64,000 bases of DNA, taken from positions 62,001 through 126,000 of the forward strand of contig NZ_NIPW01000004.1 in NCBI RefSeq assembly GCF_002196855.1, written 5' to 3'. Every line of letters begins with the position of its first letter. Position 1 is the stretch's first letter. Below are positions 25,919 to 37,611 of the stretch, piece after piece. The position numbers and the translations under genes are program-made. The notes under the pieces were generated by a model that ran no database searches, had not been told where the DNA came from, and was given only the letters and a program-made list of their open reading frames with translations. The DNA comes from Haematobacter genomosp. 1 (lineage in GTDB: Bacteria; Pseudomonadota; Alphaproteobacteria; Rhodobacterales; Rhodobacteraceae).

Positions 25919-26403
25919 GCGGCGAAGACGCCATTCCCGCAGCGGCCGCCGGGCTTCTGGCGGCAGCACGCGCGCGGGGGGCGGTCGTGGCCACGGCGGA
26001 AAGCTGCACCGGCGGGTTGATCGGCGGCGCCATCACCGAAGTGCCCGGCTCCTCCGATATCTTTGACCGCGGCTTCATCACCTATTCCAACGCCGCCAAG
26101 GTGGAGATGCTGGGCATCCGCCCCGAAACGCTCGCCGCACATGGCGCTGTGTCGGAGGAGATTGCGGCGGAAATGGCGGAGGGCGCGCTTGCCCGCTCCA
26201 ACGCCACCCTCGCCGTCTCCGTCACCGGCATCGCGGGACCGGGCGGAAGCGAGCACAAGCCGGAGGGGCGGGTCTGCTTCGGGTTGGCGGGCGATGGGGT
26301 CACGCGGACGCAAACCGTGGAATTCGGCGCGATCGGGCGTTCCAACGTGCGGCGCGCGACCGTAGAACACGCGCTTTCCCTCCTGATCGCCGCGCTTCGT
26401 TGA
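25915..26403 (+). CDS. CinA C-terminal domain protein, nicotinamide-nucleotide amidohydrolase (PncC type)
   Basis: 162 residues, the stand-alone CinA_C domain. Motifs: VATAESCTGGLIGGAITEVPGSS with the catalytic serine/threonine region, FDRGFITYSNAAKVEMLGI, HGAVSEE and SVTGIAGPGGS.HKPEGRV (lysine of the active site). The enzyme converts NMN to nicotinate mononucleotide in the NAD salvage cycle. The start overlaps pgpA. It is the last gene of this operon; gyrA follows after 83 bases with its own start. Confidence 0.92.
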   Translation: MSGEDAIPAAAAGLLAAARARGAVVATAESCTGGLIGGAITEVPGSSDIFDRGFITYSNAAKVEMLGIRPETLAAHGAVSEEIAAEMAEGALARSNATLAVSVTGIAGPGGSEHKPEGRVCFGLAGDGVTRTQTVEFGAIGRSNVRRATVEHALSLLIAALR

Positions 26404-26486
26404 CCCCCTTGCATTGCGCCTGCCCCCTCCCCGGACTATAGTCGCGGGGCGCTGCGCGCGGCTTGCCAGAAAGAGATCGGAAGACC

Positions 26487-29210
26487 GTGAACGATACCCC
26501 TGAATTGCCCGAGGACGAGGAAAACGGCCCCGACCGCCCGTCCTACGCCGGCCCGACCGTCTCCATCGCGGAGGAGATGAAATCCTCCTACCTCGACTAT
26601 GCGATGAGCGTGATCGTCGCGCGCGCGATCCCCGATCTGCGCGACGGGCTGAAGCCCGTGCACCGGCGGATCCTCTACGCGATGCACGAAACCGGCAACA
26701 CCCACGACAAGCCCTACCGCAAGTCCGCCCGCCCCGTGGGCGACGTGATGGGGAAATACCACCCCCATGGCGACAGCGCGATCTATGACGCGCTCGTCCG
26801 TCTGGCGCAGCCCTTCTCCATGTCGCTGCCGCTGCTGGACGGTCAGGGCAACTTCGGCTCCATGGACGGGGATTCTGCCGCCGCCATGCGCTATACCGAA
26901 GTCAGGATGGACAAGCCGGCCGCCTTCCTCCTTGCCGATATCGACAAGGAGACAGTGGACTTTCAGGACAACTACGACGGCAAGGACCGGGAGCCGGTGG
27001 TGCTGCCGGCGCGCTTCCCGAACATGCTGGTTAACGGCGCGGGCGGTATCGCGGTCGGCATGGCGACCAACATTCCGCCGCACAACCTTGGCGAAGTGAT
27101 CGACGCGACGCTGGCGCTGATCGAGGAACCAGACCTCTCCACCGAACGGCTGATGGAATACATCCCCGCCCCCGACTTTCCGACGGGCGGCGTGATCCTC
27201 GGGCGGTCCGGCGCGCGCAAGGCCTATCTGGAGGGCCGCGGATCGGTCATCATCCGGGCCAAGACGCGGGTGGAGGAAATCCGCAAGGACCGCTACGCCA
27301 TCGTGGTGGACGAGATCCCCTATCAGGTCAACAAGGCCACGATGATCGAGCGGATCGCCGAAATGGCCCGCGAGAAGCGCATCGAAGGCATCGCCCACGT
27401 GCAGGACGAAAGCGACCGCATCGGTGTGCGCGTCGTCGTCGAACTGAAGCGCGACGCGACGCCTGAGGTGGTGCTGAACCAGCTCTTCCGTTTCACGCCG
27501 ATGCAGGTGTCCTTCGGGTGCAACATGCTCGCGCTGAACGGCGGGCGGCCGGAACAACTGGCGCTGCGCGACTTCCTGACCGCCTTCCTCTCCTTCCGGG
27601 AGGAGGTCGTCGCCCGGCGCACCGCCTTTGAACTCCGCAAGGCGCGGGAGCGGAGCCACCTGCTCTGCGGTCTGGCCGTCGCCGTCTCCAACGTCGATGA
27701 GGTGGTGGCCACGATCCGGTCCTCCGCCGATCCGGCAGAGGCGCGGGAGCGGCTGATGTCGCGCCGCTGGCCCGCCATGGACATCGCCGAATACATCCGC
27801 CTGATCGACGATCCGAGCCATACGATCAACGACGACGGAACCTACAACCTGTCGGAGCTTCAGGCTCGCGCGATCCTCGACCTCCGCCTTCAGCGCCTCA
27901 CCGCGATGGGGGTGAAGGAGATCACCGACGAGCTGCAGGAACTGGCCGCGAAGATCCGCGACTATCTCGACATCCTGCGCTCGCGGGAGCGGATCATGTC
28001 CATCATCTCCACCGAACTGCGCGAGGTGCGCGACGCCTTTGCGGTTCCCCGCCGCACGGAGATCGCCGACTGGTCCGGCGACATGGAGGACGAGGATCTG
28101 ATCGAACGGGAGGACATGGTCGTGACCGTGACCTCCGGCGGCTACATCAAGCGCACCCCCCTGGCGGAATTCCGTTCCCAGCGGCGGGGCGGCAAGGGCC
28201 TGTCCTCCATGTCCACCAAGGAGGACGATGTGGTGACGACGCTCTTCGTCGCCAACACCCATACGCAGCTGCTGTTCTTCACCACCGACGGCATGGTCTA
28301 CAAGCTCAAGACATGGCGCCTGCCGCTGGCGGGCCGAAATGCCCGCGGCAAGGCCATCGTCAACATCCTGCCGATCGGGGCCGGTGTCTCCATCGCCGCG
28401 ATCATGGCCATCGACGAGCCGGAGGTGGAATGGGATATGCTGCAGATCGTCTTCGCCACCTCCGACGGTGACGTGCGGCGCAACGCCCTTTCCGATTTCA
28501 CCAACGTGAAGTCGAACGGCAAGATCGCGATGAAGTTGCCCGAGGGCGTCAGCCTCGTCGGTGTCCGCATCGCCAACGAGCAGGACGACATGATGCTCGT
28601 CACCGCGCTCGGGCGGGCGATCCGCTTCCCGACGACGGATGTGCGCGTGTTCAAGGGCCGCGATTCCACCGGCGTGCGCGGCATCCGTCTGGCGGAGGAG
28701 GACGAGGTCGTCTCCATGTCCGTCATCCGGCATTTCGAGGCATCGCCGGAGGAGCGCACCGCCTACCTCAAGCAGCGCCGCCTCGTCGCGGGGGCGACGG
28801 AGGAGGTGGAGGCCGACGAGGATGAGGACGCCGTGGAGGGGGGGCAGCTCTCCACCGAACGTTATGCGGAGATGTCCGCCATCGAGGACCTGATCCTGAC
28901 GGTCACGGCCTCCGGCACCGGCAAGCTCTCCTCCTCCCACGACTATCCGGTGCGCGGACGGGGCGGCCAGGGTGTCATGGCGATGGACAAGGGCATGCGC
29001 GGCGGGCGGCTCGTCGCCTCCTTCCCCGTCGCGATGGAGGATCAGATCATGCTGGCCACCTCCACAGGCCAGTCGATCCGCTGCCCGGTCGATGGCATTT
29101 CCTTCCGCTCGCGCAGCGCCGGGGGCGTGCGCATCTTCGATACGGGCGGGGATGAGCAGGTCGTCTCCGTCGCCCGGATCGCCGAACAGGCGGAAGACGG
29201 CGAGGAATGA
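26487..29210 (+). CDS. gyrA: DNA gyrase subunit A
   Basis: 907 residues. The breakage-reunion domain includes [14 protein letters not shown], the quinolone-resistance region [21 protein letters not shown] with the unmutated Ser and Asp, and the catalytic tyrosine in [10 protein letters not shown]. The C-terminal beta-pinwheel carries the GyrA box QRRGGKG, which separates it from ParC. An acidic insertion ([16 protein letters not shown]) sits at about residue 775-790 within the C-terminal domain. The start is GTG at 26487, with GGAAG at suitable distance; a TTG 8 codons earlier is less likely. It introduces negative supercoils together with GyrB, which is not in the window. Confidence 0.96.
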   Translation: MNDTPELPEDEENGPDRPSYAGPTVSIAEEMKSSYLDYAMSVIVARAIPDLRDGLKPVHRRILYAMHETGNTHDKPYRKSARPVGDVMGKYHPHGDSAIYDALVRLAQPFSMSLPLLDGQGNFGSMDGDSAAAMRYTEVRMDKPAAFLLADIDKETVDFQDNYDGKDREPVVLPARFPNMLVNGAGGIAVGMATNIPPHNLGEVIDATLALIEEPDLSTERLMEYIPAPDFPTGGVILGRSGARKAYLEGRGSVIIRAKTRVEEIRKDRYAIVVDEIPYQVNKATMIERIAEMAREKRIEGIAHVQDESDRIGVRVVVELKRDATPEVVLNQLFRFTPMQVSFGCNMLALNGGRPEQLALRDFLTAFLSFREEVVARRTAFELRKARERSHLLCGLAVAVSNVDEVVATIRSSADPAEARERLMSRRWPAMDIAEYIRLIDDPSHTINDDGTYNLSELQARAILDLRLQRLTAMGVKEITDELQELAAKIRDYLDILRSRERIMSIISTELREVRDAFAVPRRTEIADWSGDMEDEDLIEREDMVVTVTSGGYIKRTPLAEFRSQRRGGKGLSSMSTKEDDVVTTLFVANTHTQLLFFTTDGMVYKLKTWRLPLAGRNARGKAIVNILPIGAGVSIAAIMAIDEPEVEWDMLQIVFATSDGDVRRNALSDFTNVKSNGKIAMKLPEGVSLVGVRIANEQDDMMLVTALGRAIRFPTTDVRVFKGRDSTGVRGIRLAEEDEVVSMSVIRHFEASPEERTAYLKQRRLVAGATEEVEADEDEDAVEGGQLSTERYAEMSAIEDLILTVTASGTGKLSSSHDYPVRGRGGQGVMAMDKGMRGGRLVASFPVAMEDQIMLATSTGQSIRCPVDGISFRSRSAGGVRIFDTGGDEQVVSVARIAEQAEDGEE

Positions 29211-29213
29211 GCG

Positions 29214-29241
29214 AAGGGGCTGGCGAAATGCCGGCCCTTTT
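29214..29241 (+). terminator. Rho-independent terminator after gyrA
   Basis: GGGCTGGC (29217-29224) pairs with GCCGGCCC (29230-29237), one G-U pair, loop of five, extended by AAG against TTT and ending in TTTT. It starts four bases after the gyrA stop codon. Confidence 0.85.
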
Positions 29242-29582
29242 CATTTGACGGCGGAGGCACGTAGGGGTGCAGGAAGCGGTTGGGTCGCGATGTATGCCGG
29301 GCGGAAATATATCAACAGCATCGAGCTTTGCGCGCTGCAGGCCGCTTCGTGACGGGTTTCGCGCGGGACTCCAGACCCGTCGCGGCTGCCTGAAGAAGTT
29401 CCCCTGCGCTTCGTATAGGGAATGACTTCCGCCCCACAGGTCACAATATGCGGGATACCGCTGCCGGAAGGCGGCGAAACCGCCCGACCGGCAGAAGTCA
29501 TTTCCTGATGCGACCGGGGCGCGCGAGTCCTGCCGCTGTCTCGGCCCTTCCCAAATGCGCTTTACGGGATTAAGTGCGGCGC
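29242..29582. other. Non-coding gap before trmFO
   Basis: 340 bases with no supported gene. The only structure I see is an imperfect inverted repeat at 29418-29505, listed separately. Confidence 0.5.
29418..29505. repeat. Imperfect 16-bp inverted repeat, arms 56 bases apart
   Basis: GGGAATGACTTCCGCC (29418-29433) matches the reverse complement of GGCAGAAGTCATTTCC (29490-29505) at 14 of 16 positions. The interior is GC-rich and has smaller palindromes. It may be a structured leader or a remnant of a small element. Confidence 0.5.
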
Positions 29583-30953
29583 ATGACCGAAAAGCTCCAT
29601 ATCATCGGCGGCGGCATGGCCGGATCGGAAGCCGCCTGGCAGGCGGCCGAGGCCGGGGTTCCCGTCGTCCTGCACGAGATGCGCCCCCAGGTGGGCACCT
29701 TCGCCCATCGCACCGGCGACTTCGCCGAGATGGTCTGTTCCAACTCGTTCCGCTCGGATGACGACGAGCAGAACGCCGTGGGCCTGCTGCACTGGGAGAT
29801 GCGGGCGGCGGGCGGGCTCATCATGACCACCGCCGACCGGCACTCCCTGCCTGCGGGTGGCGCGCTGGCGGTGGACAGGGATGCCTTCTCCGCCGATGTG
29901 ACGGCGCGGCTCCGCGCCCATCCGCTGATCGAAACGGTTGCCGGAGAGATCACCGAGCTGCCGCGGGAAGGCCACTGGATCATCGCGACCGGCCCGCTCA
30001 CCTCCGGCGCACTGGCCGAGGCCATCCGGGCGGAAACGGGGGCGGACGCGCTTGCCTTCTTCGACGCCATCGCCCCCATCGTCTATGCCGAGACGATCGA
30101 TATGCACATGGCATGGCGCCAGTCCCGCTACGACAAGGGCGAGACGGAGGAGGAGCGGACCGCCTATATCAACTGCCCCATGACGCGGGAGCAGTATGAG
30201 ACCTTCATCGACGCCCTGATCGCCGCCGACAAGACGGAGTTCCGGGAGGGGGAGACAGCGAAATATTTCGATGGCTGTCTGCCCATCGAGGTGATGGCCG
30301 AACGCGGGCGGGAGACGCTGCGCTTCGGCCCGATGAAACCCGTGGGCCTGACCAACGCCCATGATCCCGCCGTGAAGCCCTATGCCGTGGTGCAGCTCCG
30401 CCGAGACAACGCGCTCGGCACGCTCTACAATATCGTGGGTTTCCAGACGAAGATGAAATACGCCGCGCAGACGGAGGTGTTCCGCCTGATCCCCGGCCTT
30501 CAGGACGCGCGCTTCGCCCGGCTGGGCGGTATTCATCGCAATACCTTCCTGAACTCACCCACCCTGCTCGATCCGCGGATGCGTTTGCTCTCGCGGCCCA
30601 ATATCCGCTTTGCGGGTCAGGTGACGGGGGTGGAGGGCTATGTGGAATCCGCCGCCATGGGGCTGGTCGCCGGACGCCTCGCTGCGGCGGAGCTTCTGGG
30701 CCGCAACGTGTCGCCGCCGCCGCGGGAAACCGCAATGGGCGCGCTCATCGCCCATATCACCGGCGATGCGGAAGCCGCGACCTTCCAGCCGATGAATGTG
30801 AACTTCGGCCTGTTCCCGCCCATCGACGCAAATGGTGGCCGGCGCGGACGGAAGGACCGCTACAAAGCCTATACCGACCGGGCGAAAGAGGCCTTCTCGC
30901 ACTGGCTTCAAGATGCCTCCTCCGTGTCAGCCCATGCCGGAACCGCTGTCTGA
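29583..30953 (+). CDS. trmFO: Methylenetetrahydrofolate-tRNA (uracil-5)-methyltransferase TrmFO
   Basis: 456 residues. It opens with the FAD-binding [21 protein letters not shown]. Other family signatures are [14 protein letters not shown] with the conserved cysteine, [45 protein letters not shown] and [10 protein letters not shown]. It makes ribothymidine at position 54 of tRNA using methylenetetrahydrofolate and FADH2. The start at 29583 is the ATG after a GTG-led three-codon alternative. Its 3' end overlaps the probable gluQ start by 20 bases. Confidence 0.95.
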   Translation: MTEKLHIIGGGMAGSEAAWQAAEAGVPVVLHEMRPQVGTFAHRTGDFAEMVCSNSFRSDDDEQNAVGLLHWEMRAAGGLIMTTADRHSLPAGGALAVDRDAFSADVTARLRAHPLIETVAGEITELPREGHWIIATGPLTSGALAEAIRAETGADALAFFDAIAPIVYAETIDMHMAWRQSRYDKGETEEERTAYINCPMTREQYETFIDALIAADKTEFREGETAKYFDGCLPIEVMAERGRETLRFGPMKPVGLTNAHDPAVKPYAVVQLRRDNALGTLYNIVGFQTKMKYAAQTEVFRLIPGLQDARFARLGGIHRNTFLNSPTLLDPRMRLLSRPNIRFAGQVTGVEGYVESAAMGLVAGRLAAAELLGRNVSPPPRETAMGALIAHITGDAEAATFQPMNVNFGLFPPIDANGGRRGRKDRYKAYTDRAKEAFSHWLQDASSVSAHAGTAV

Positions 30954-31857
30954 GCGGGGGGCTCCGGGGGGCGCTGCCCCTCGGGCCGGGGGGATCGGGG
31001 GGAGTGCGCTCCCCCCGACACGCCGCACCCGGTTCGCGCCCTCGCCCACGGGGCTGCTCCACCTCGGGCATGCCTTCTCCGCGCTGACGGCCAGCGCCCG
31101 TGCGACCCCGGGGCAGTTCCTGCTCAGGATCGAGGATATCGACACCGCCCGCTCCCGCCCCGACTACGAAACGGCCCTGAAGGAAGACCTGCACTGGCTG
31201 GGCCTTTCCTGGCCGGAACCGACGCTCCGGCAATCGGAGCGGCGCGACGCCTATGACACCGCTCTTGCCCGGCTGGCAGAGATGGATCTTCTCTATCCCT
31301 GCCGCTGCACGCGGGCCGACATCCGCGCGGCCCTGTCCGCCCCGCAGGAGGGCATGCCGCTGATCGAGCCGGACGGTCCTGTGTATCCCGGCACCTGCCG
31401 GGCGCGCACGATCGCCGAGGCCGGGCCGGGAGACGCCATCCGCCTCGACATGCAGCGGGCCGTGACGCTGATCCCGCCCGGCACCGGTTTTCTGGAAACC
31501 GGCCCGGAGCATCCCGGCCTGCATCTGCTGGACGCCGAGACGATGCTTCGCACTATCGGCGACATCGTACTGGCACGGGGAGATATCGGCGTGGCCTATC
31601 ACCTCGCCGTCGTGGTGGACGATGCGTTTCAGCAGATCACCGAGGTCGTGCGCGGAGAGGATCTGTTCGAGGCGACCTTCATTCACCGCCTGCTGCAACT
31701 GCTGCTGGACCTGCCCACGCCCGACTACCACCACCACCGCCTCATCCGTGATGAAAACGGCAAACGGCTCGCCAAGCGGGACGATGACCGCGCGATCCGC
31801 CATTATCGGGCGGCGGGTGCCACGCCGGACGACATCCGGGCGATGCTGGAGAAGTGA
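30934..31857 (+). CDS. gluQ: Glutamyl-Q tRNA(Asp) synthetase
   Basis: 307 residues from ATG 30934. The class-I catalytic domain has [20 protein letters not shown] (HIGH-type) and a degenerate KMSKS as [10 protein letters not shown]. The zinc site is visible as [11 protein letters not shown] with Y..GTCR further on. There is no anticodon-binding domain, which defines GluQRS rather than GltX. It glutamylates queuosine at position 34 of tRNA-Asp. The first 30 residues before [10 protein letters not shown] are unusual, Gly/Ala/Pro-rich, and are encoded by two GC hairpins; family members usually begin a few residues before TRFAPSPTG. No in-frame ATG or GTG lies closer, so the extension is probably real or the start is non-standard. 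Confidence 0.9.
   Translation: MPEPLSERGAPGGAAPRAGGIGGSALPPTRRTRFAPSPTGLLHLGHAFSALTASARATPGQFLLRIEDIDTARSRPDYETALKEDLHWLGLSWPEPTLRQSERRDAYDTALARLAEMDLLYPCRCTRADIRAALSAPQEGMPLIEPDGPVYPGTCRARTIAEAGPGDAIRLDMQRAVTLIPPGTGFLETGPEHPGLHLLDAETMLRTIGDIVLARGDIGVAYHLAVVVDDAFQQITEVVRGEDLFEATFIHRLLQLLLDLPTPDYHHHRLIRDENGKRLAKRDDDRAIRHYRAAGATPDDIRAMLEK
30964..31018. repeat. Two GC-rich palindromes inside the 5' end of gluQ
   Basis: First hairpin: CCGGGGGGC (30964-30972) against GCCCCTCGG (30976-30984), 8 of 9 paired. Second: TCGGGGGGAG (30995-31004) against CTCCCCCCGA (31009-31018), perfect, loop TGCG. They resemble the GC-rich intergenic palindromes common in Rhodobacteraceae (from memory) but are translated here as part of the GluQRS N-terminus. 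Confidence 0.75.
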
Positions 31858-31860
31858 AGC

Positions 31861-32217
31861 TCAGCCTTCGGGCTGCATCAGCTCCACTTCGTCCCCCTTC
31901 CGGACAGCGGTATAGAAGCAGCTCCGCCGGTTGGTGTGGCAGGCCGGTCCCGTCTGTTCGATGAGCACGAGCACGCAATCCCTGTCGCAGTCGAAACGGA
32001 AATCGACCAGCTTCTGCACGTGGCCGGACGTCGCGCCCTTGATCCATAACTCCTGCCGGGAGCGTGACCAGTAGGTCACCTCCCCGGTTGCCAACGTCCG
32101 CTCCACCGCAGCCTGCGTCATCCACGCGACCATCAGCACCTCGCCCGTGCGATGGTCCTGCGCCACGGCGGGGATGAGGCCGCGGTCGTCGTAGCGAAGG
32201 GTCGAGGGGTCGAACAT
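31861..32217 (-). CDS. hisI: Phosphoribosyl-AMP cyclohydrolase
   Basis: 118 residues, the stand-alone HisI. Motifs: [38 protein letters not shown], the metal-binding [13 protein letters not shown] and [10 protein letters not shown] cysteines. It catalyses the third step of histidine synthesis. The ATG at 32217 has AGGAG at good spacing. A much longer in-frame extension upstream is rejected because it runs through the antisense of the neighbouring scaffold gene. Convergent with gluQ (stop codons three bases apart). Confidence 0.95.
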   Translation of the reverse strand: MFDPSTLRYDDRGLIPAVAQDHRTGEVLMVAWMTQAAVERTLATGEVTYWSRSRQELWIKGATSGHVQKLVDFRFDCDRDCVLVLIEQTGPACHTNRRSCFYTAVRKGDEVELMQPEG

Positions 32218-32280
32218 GACAGGCTCCTGTTCATCGGGCATCGCGCCGCATATATGGGGTGGAAGCGAAAGAGGAAACCC

Positions 32281-32718
32281 GTGGACGATCTCGTCAGGCT
32301 CTACTCCGCGCGGCTGCTGGCACTGGCTGCCGACATTCCACTCACCGGACGGCTTGCCGCCCCGGAGGCAAGCGTCATGCGCCGGTCCCCGCTCTGCGGC
32401 TCGCAGGTGACGGTGGATGTGACGACAAAGGACGGCAGGATCGCGGAGTTCCGGCAGGACGTCCGGGCCTGTGCGCTGGGTCAGGCTGCCGCATCCGTGG
32501 TCGGTCAGGTCATCCTCGGGCGGTCCGAACCCGAGGTCCGCCGCGCCCGCGATGAGCTTCGCGCGATGCTTGCCGCCGGCGGGCCGATCCCGGCGGCACC
32601 CTTTGAGGGGCTGGAAGCGCTGATGGCGGCGCGCGACTTTCCCAATCGCCATGCCTCCATCCTGCTGTCGCTCGACGCGACCGTCGCAGCGCTTGAGGAA
32701 ATCGCCGCGAAAACCTGA
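32281..32718 (+). CDS. IscU/NifU N-domain-like iron-sulfur scaffold protein
   Basis: 145 residues from GTG 32281, with GAGGAA upstream. The IscU_N fold is recognisable: [16 protein letters not shown], then [17 protein letters not shown] with the first cysteine, [16 protein letters not shown] with the second, and a C-terminal [23 protein letters not shown]. The third IscU cysteine is not evident; only two cysteines remain in ligand-like positions. This alphaproteobacterial subgroup is annotated as a scaffold, but its exact role next to Suf is not established. Divergent from hisI. Confidence 0.78.
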   Translation: MDDLVRLYSARLLALAADIPLTGRLAAPEASVMRRSPLCGSQVTVDVTTKDGRIAEFRQDVRACALGQAAASVVGQVILGRSEPEVRRARDELRAMLAAGGPIPAAPFEGLEALMAARDFPNRHASILLSLDATVAALEEIAAKT

Positions 32719-32732
32719 TCCCGCCGATGAAA

Positions 32733-32767
32733 AAGACGCCGCACATCCCTGCGGATGGCGGCGCCAG
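32733..32767 (-). terminator. Rho-independent terminator of the 40-residue peptide gene
   Basis: On the minus strand CGCCGC and CATCC pair with GGATG and GCGGCG around a four-base loop, with one bulge, followed by TCTTTTT. It lies about 45 bases after the stop codon of the small gene at 32811-32933. Confidence 0.8.
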
Positions 32768-32810
32768 TGGCACGTCTGCGGAGGGACAGGGCCGCAGGCG
32801 GCAGGCAGAC

Positions 32811-32933
32811 TCAGAGCAGGATCGGCAGGTGAAGCAGCACGACGAACAGCAGCGTGATCGCCGCCATGCCAAGCATATCTTCCACCAGCGTATCGGCGTG
32901 ACGGGAAACGACGGACTTCAGTTGGGTCAGCAT
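32811..32933 (-). CDS. 40-residue single-span membrane peptide, probable SOS-induced
   Basis: A short gene of 41 codons: the peptide starts [20 protein letters not shown] and ends in a hydrophobic stretch, residues 20-40 ([20 protein letters not shown] then L). The first half is amphipathic and charged; the second can span the inner membrane once. CGGAGG stands six bases before the ATG. Upstream are two GTTC-N7-GTTC type LexA boxes flanking a TTTACA -35-like hexamer; downstream is a strong terminator, so the gene is a self-contained unit. Similar short proteins occur in other Rhodobacteraceae as far as I recall, with no assigned function. By layout it resembles SOS-induced membrane peptides such as TisB (E. 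coli) and SidA (Caulobacter), but sequence similarity to those is not claimed. Confidence 0.75.
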   Translation of the reverse strand: MLTQLKSVVSRHADTLVEDMLGMAAITLLFVVLLHLPILL

Positions 32934-32949
32934 CTTGAACCTCCGTTGC

Positions 32950-32964
32950 GTTCCCTATTTGTTC
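32950..32964. promoter_or_regulatory. LexA/SOS box 1
   Basis: GTTC-CCTATTT-GTTC on the plus strand: an exact match to the alphaproteobacterial LexA consensus GTTC-N7-GTTC. It lies 17 bases before the ATG of the 40-residue peptide gene and would cover the -10 and transcription start region. Confidence 0.75.
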
Positions 32965-32986
32965 CTGATTCTCTGCATTCTGTAAA

Positions 32987-33001
32987 GAACTTTTTAGGAA
33001 C
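32987..33001. promoter_or_regulatory. LexA/SOS box 2
   Basis: GAAC-TTTTTAG-GAAC on the plus strand, which is GTTC-N7-GTTC on the minus (gene) strand. It sits immediately upstream of TTTACA, a good -35 candidate with a weak -10 (AACAAA) 17 bases later. Confidence 0.75.
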
Positions 33002-33032
33002 ATTCTGTCAGCCTGTGGGATTCGCCCTCTGA

Positions 33033-33191
33033 CCTGCTGCTGAAAAGCTTGGAAGTATGGGCCGATGCGCTGTGTAAATCAGGAAATCTGACCCCCGACT
33101 GACCCGACATATGCAGATTTCCGCGCGGATTTTTCGGATTGCGACCCAGTTCCGCTCTGGCGCGGAACTGGAGACCTCTTTCAGTAGCCTG
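33033..33191. mobile_element. Terminal-inverted-repeat element, divergent copy 3
   Basis: The left end ACCTGCTGCTGAAAAG and the inverted right end CTTTCAGTAGCCTG resemble the ends of the elements at 1647 and 11386, and the length (about 159) is close, but the interior is not obviously similar. It holds its own hairpin (AGTTCCGC against GCGGAACT near 33150). The right end abuts the recG stop codon exactly. It may be a related family or an independent structured intergenic sequence. Confidence 0.4.
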
Positions 33192-35278
33192 TTAACCGAT
33201 GCGCCCCAGACGGATGGAGCGGTCCTTCTCCATCAGCCACAGCAGCAGGCGCGCGGCCTCTCCCCGCGGCGAGGTCAGTTCTGGATCCATCGTGAGGAGT
33301 GCGCGTGCATCCGATTGGGCCAGAGCCATCAGCGCGCCCTGCCGCTCCAGGTCGGCAACGCGGAACTTCGGCAGGCCGGATTGCGCCGTTCCGATGACAT
33401 CGCCCGCGCCACGGATCGCCAGATCCTCCTCCGCAATGCGGAAGCCGTCCTCCGTATCGCGGAGCAGCTTCAGCCGCCGTTCCGCCGTCTCTCCCAGCGG
33501 CTGCTGGTAAAGCAGCAGGCAGGTGGAGACAGCGGCCCCGCGCCCGACCCTGCCGCGAAGCTGATGAAGCTGCGCGAGGCCGAAGGTCTCCGCCCGTTCG
33601 ATCACCATGATCGACGCGTTGGGCACGTTCACGCCGACCTCGATCACCGTGGTCGCGACAAGGATACGCGCCTCCCCCCCGGCAAAGCGGGCCATGGCAG
33701 CGTCCTTCTCCGCCGGGGGAAGCTGGCCGTGGACCAGCGCGACGTGCTCCCCGAACAGGGCGCGCAGTTCCCTGAACCGCTCCGTTGCGGCGGTAAGGTC
33801 CGATGTCTCGCTTTCCTCCACCAGCGGGCAGACCCAGTAGGCCTGCCTGCCTTCATGGAGCGCGCGGCCCAGATGGGCGATGACTTCCTCCCGCCGCGCG
33901 GCGGACACCAGCGCGGTGCGGACGGGCGTCCGGCCCGGCGGCTTTTCGTCCAGCACCGAAAGGTCCATGTCGCCGTATTGCGCGCGCGCGAGGCTCCGCG
34001 GGATCGGCGTGGCCGTCATCACCAGCACATCGACCGCCTGCCCCTTGGCCCCCAGCTCCATCCGCTGCGCGACGCCGAAGCGATGCTGCTCATCCACGAC
34101 CGCGAGCCGCAGATCATGAAAAACCACATCCTGCTGAAAGACCGCATGGGTGCCGACAAGGATCCGCGTCTCCCCGGAGGCAAGCCGGGCGAGCTTGGCG
34201 GCGCGCTCCGCCCCCTTGTCGCGCCCGGTCAGTAACTCCAGCGCTATTCCCGCGCTCTCCGCCAGCGGGCGAAGGCTGTCGAGATGCTGGCGCGCGAGGA
34301 TCTCCGTCGGCGCCATCAGCACACCCTGCCCGCCTGCCTCCACCGCTATGGTAAGGGCGAGGAACGCCACCAGCGTCTTGCCGGAGCCGACATCACCCTG
34401 CAGCAGCCGGCTCATCCGTTGGGGAAGCGCCATGTCGGCGGCGATCTCCGTCACCGCCCGTCTCTGCGCCCCCGTGGGTTGATAGGGCAGCGCGGAGAGG
34501 ACGCGCCCTTGCAGAACGCCGTTTCCGGTCGTCTCCCGCCCCCGCTGCCGCCGCGCCCGCGCACGGGACAGGGCAAGCGTCAACTGATGCGCGAAGAATT
34601 CGTCATAGGCGAGCCGCCGCCGCGCGGGATGGTTGGGCGAAACGGCATCCGGCCCGTCCGGGGCATGGGCCGCGCTCAGCGCTTCCCGCCAGGAGGGCCA
34701 GCCTTCGCGGGCACACAGCGCGGGGTCGATCCATTCCGGCAGATCGGGCGCACGGGCGAGCGCACCTTCCGCCGCGCGGAAGACAGTCCGCTGCCCCAAC
34801 CCCGCCGTCAGCGGATAGACCGGCTCGAACTCCGGCAGGCGCTGCGCCTCCTCCGGCATCAGGATGTGGTCGGGGTGGACCATCTGGGCCATGCCGTCGA
34901 ACAGTTCGACCCGGCCCGACACGATGCGGCGTGCGCCGACCGGCAACTGCCGCTGGAGATAATCGCCCTTGGCGTGAAAGAAGACGAGCTGGAACTCCAC
35001 CGCCGCGTCCCGCACCGTCACCCGATGCGGGCGGCCGCGGGCGACAGGCGCGCTGTGCCCCAGCACCTCCACCTCCGCCGTGACGACGCCGGGCAGTTGC
35101 GCGTCCCGGATCGTCTCCCGCCGCCGCCGGTCGATGACCGAATGCGGCAGCGTGAACAGCAGGTCACGGGGGCGCTCCACCGCCAGCCCCGCGAAATGCT
35201 TCGCCGTCTTCGGGCCGACGCCTTCCAGCGTGTCGAGTTGGGCGAAGAGCGGCAGCAGGAGGGACGGACGATCCGCCA

Positions 35279-35279
<1 letters not shown>
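33192..35279 (-). CDS. recG: ATP-dependent DNA helicase RecG
   Basis: 695 residues. N-terminal wedge domain with LDTLEGVGPKTAKHFAGL; helicase core with RLLQGDVGSGKTLVAFLAL (Walker A), LMAPTEILARQHL, VGTHAVFQ, the VVDEQHRFGV box (DEQH), VMTATPIPRSLA, TTVIEVGVNVPNA and LHQLRGRVGRG. It reverses stalled replication forks and processes Holliday junctions. The ATG overlaps the ligA stop codon (TGATG), coupling the two repair genes. The stop codon touches the repeat element at 33191. Confidence 0.96.
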
Positions 35280-37567
<2,288 letters not shown>

Positions 37568-37611
37568 TCAGGTTGGCCCTGAATAGGACGCGGGGCATCG
37601 CGCGTCCAGCA

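Noticed and set aside
26759-26830. Possible quinolone-resistance changes in GyrA
   Set aside because: The segment reads [14 protein letters not shown] with the serine and aspartate of the sensitive enzyme in place.
26436-28940. 834-codon open frame antisense to gyrA
   Set aside because: A GC-rich shadow frame. Its protein is His/Gly/Val-repetitive with no domain, whereas the plus strand encodes complete GyrA.
32218-33003. Long N-terminal extension of hisI
   Set aside because: The added residues are the antisense of the scaffold gene and the small peptide region; HisI proteins are about 120 residues.
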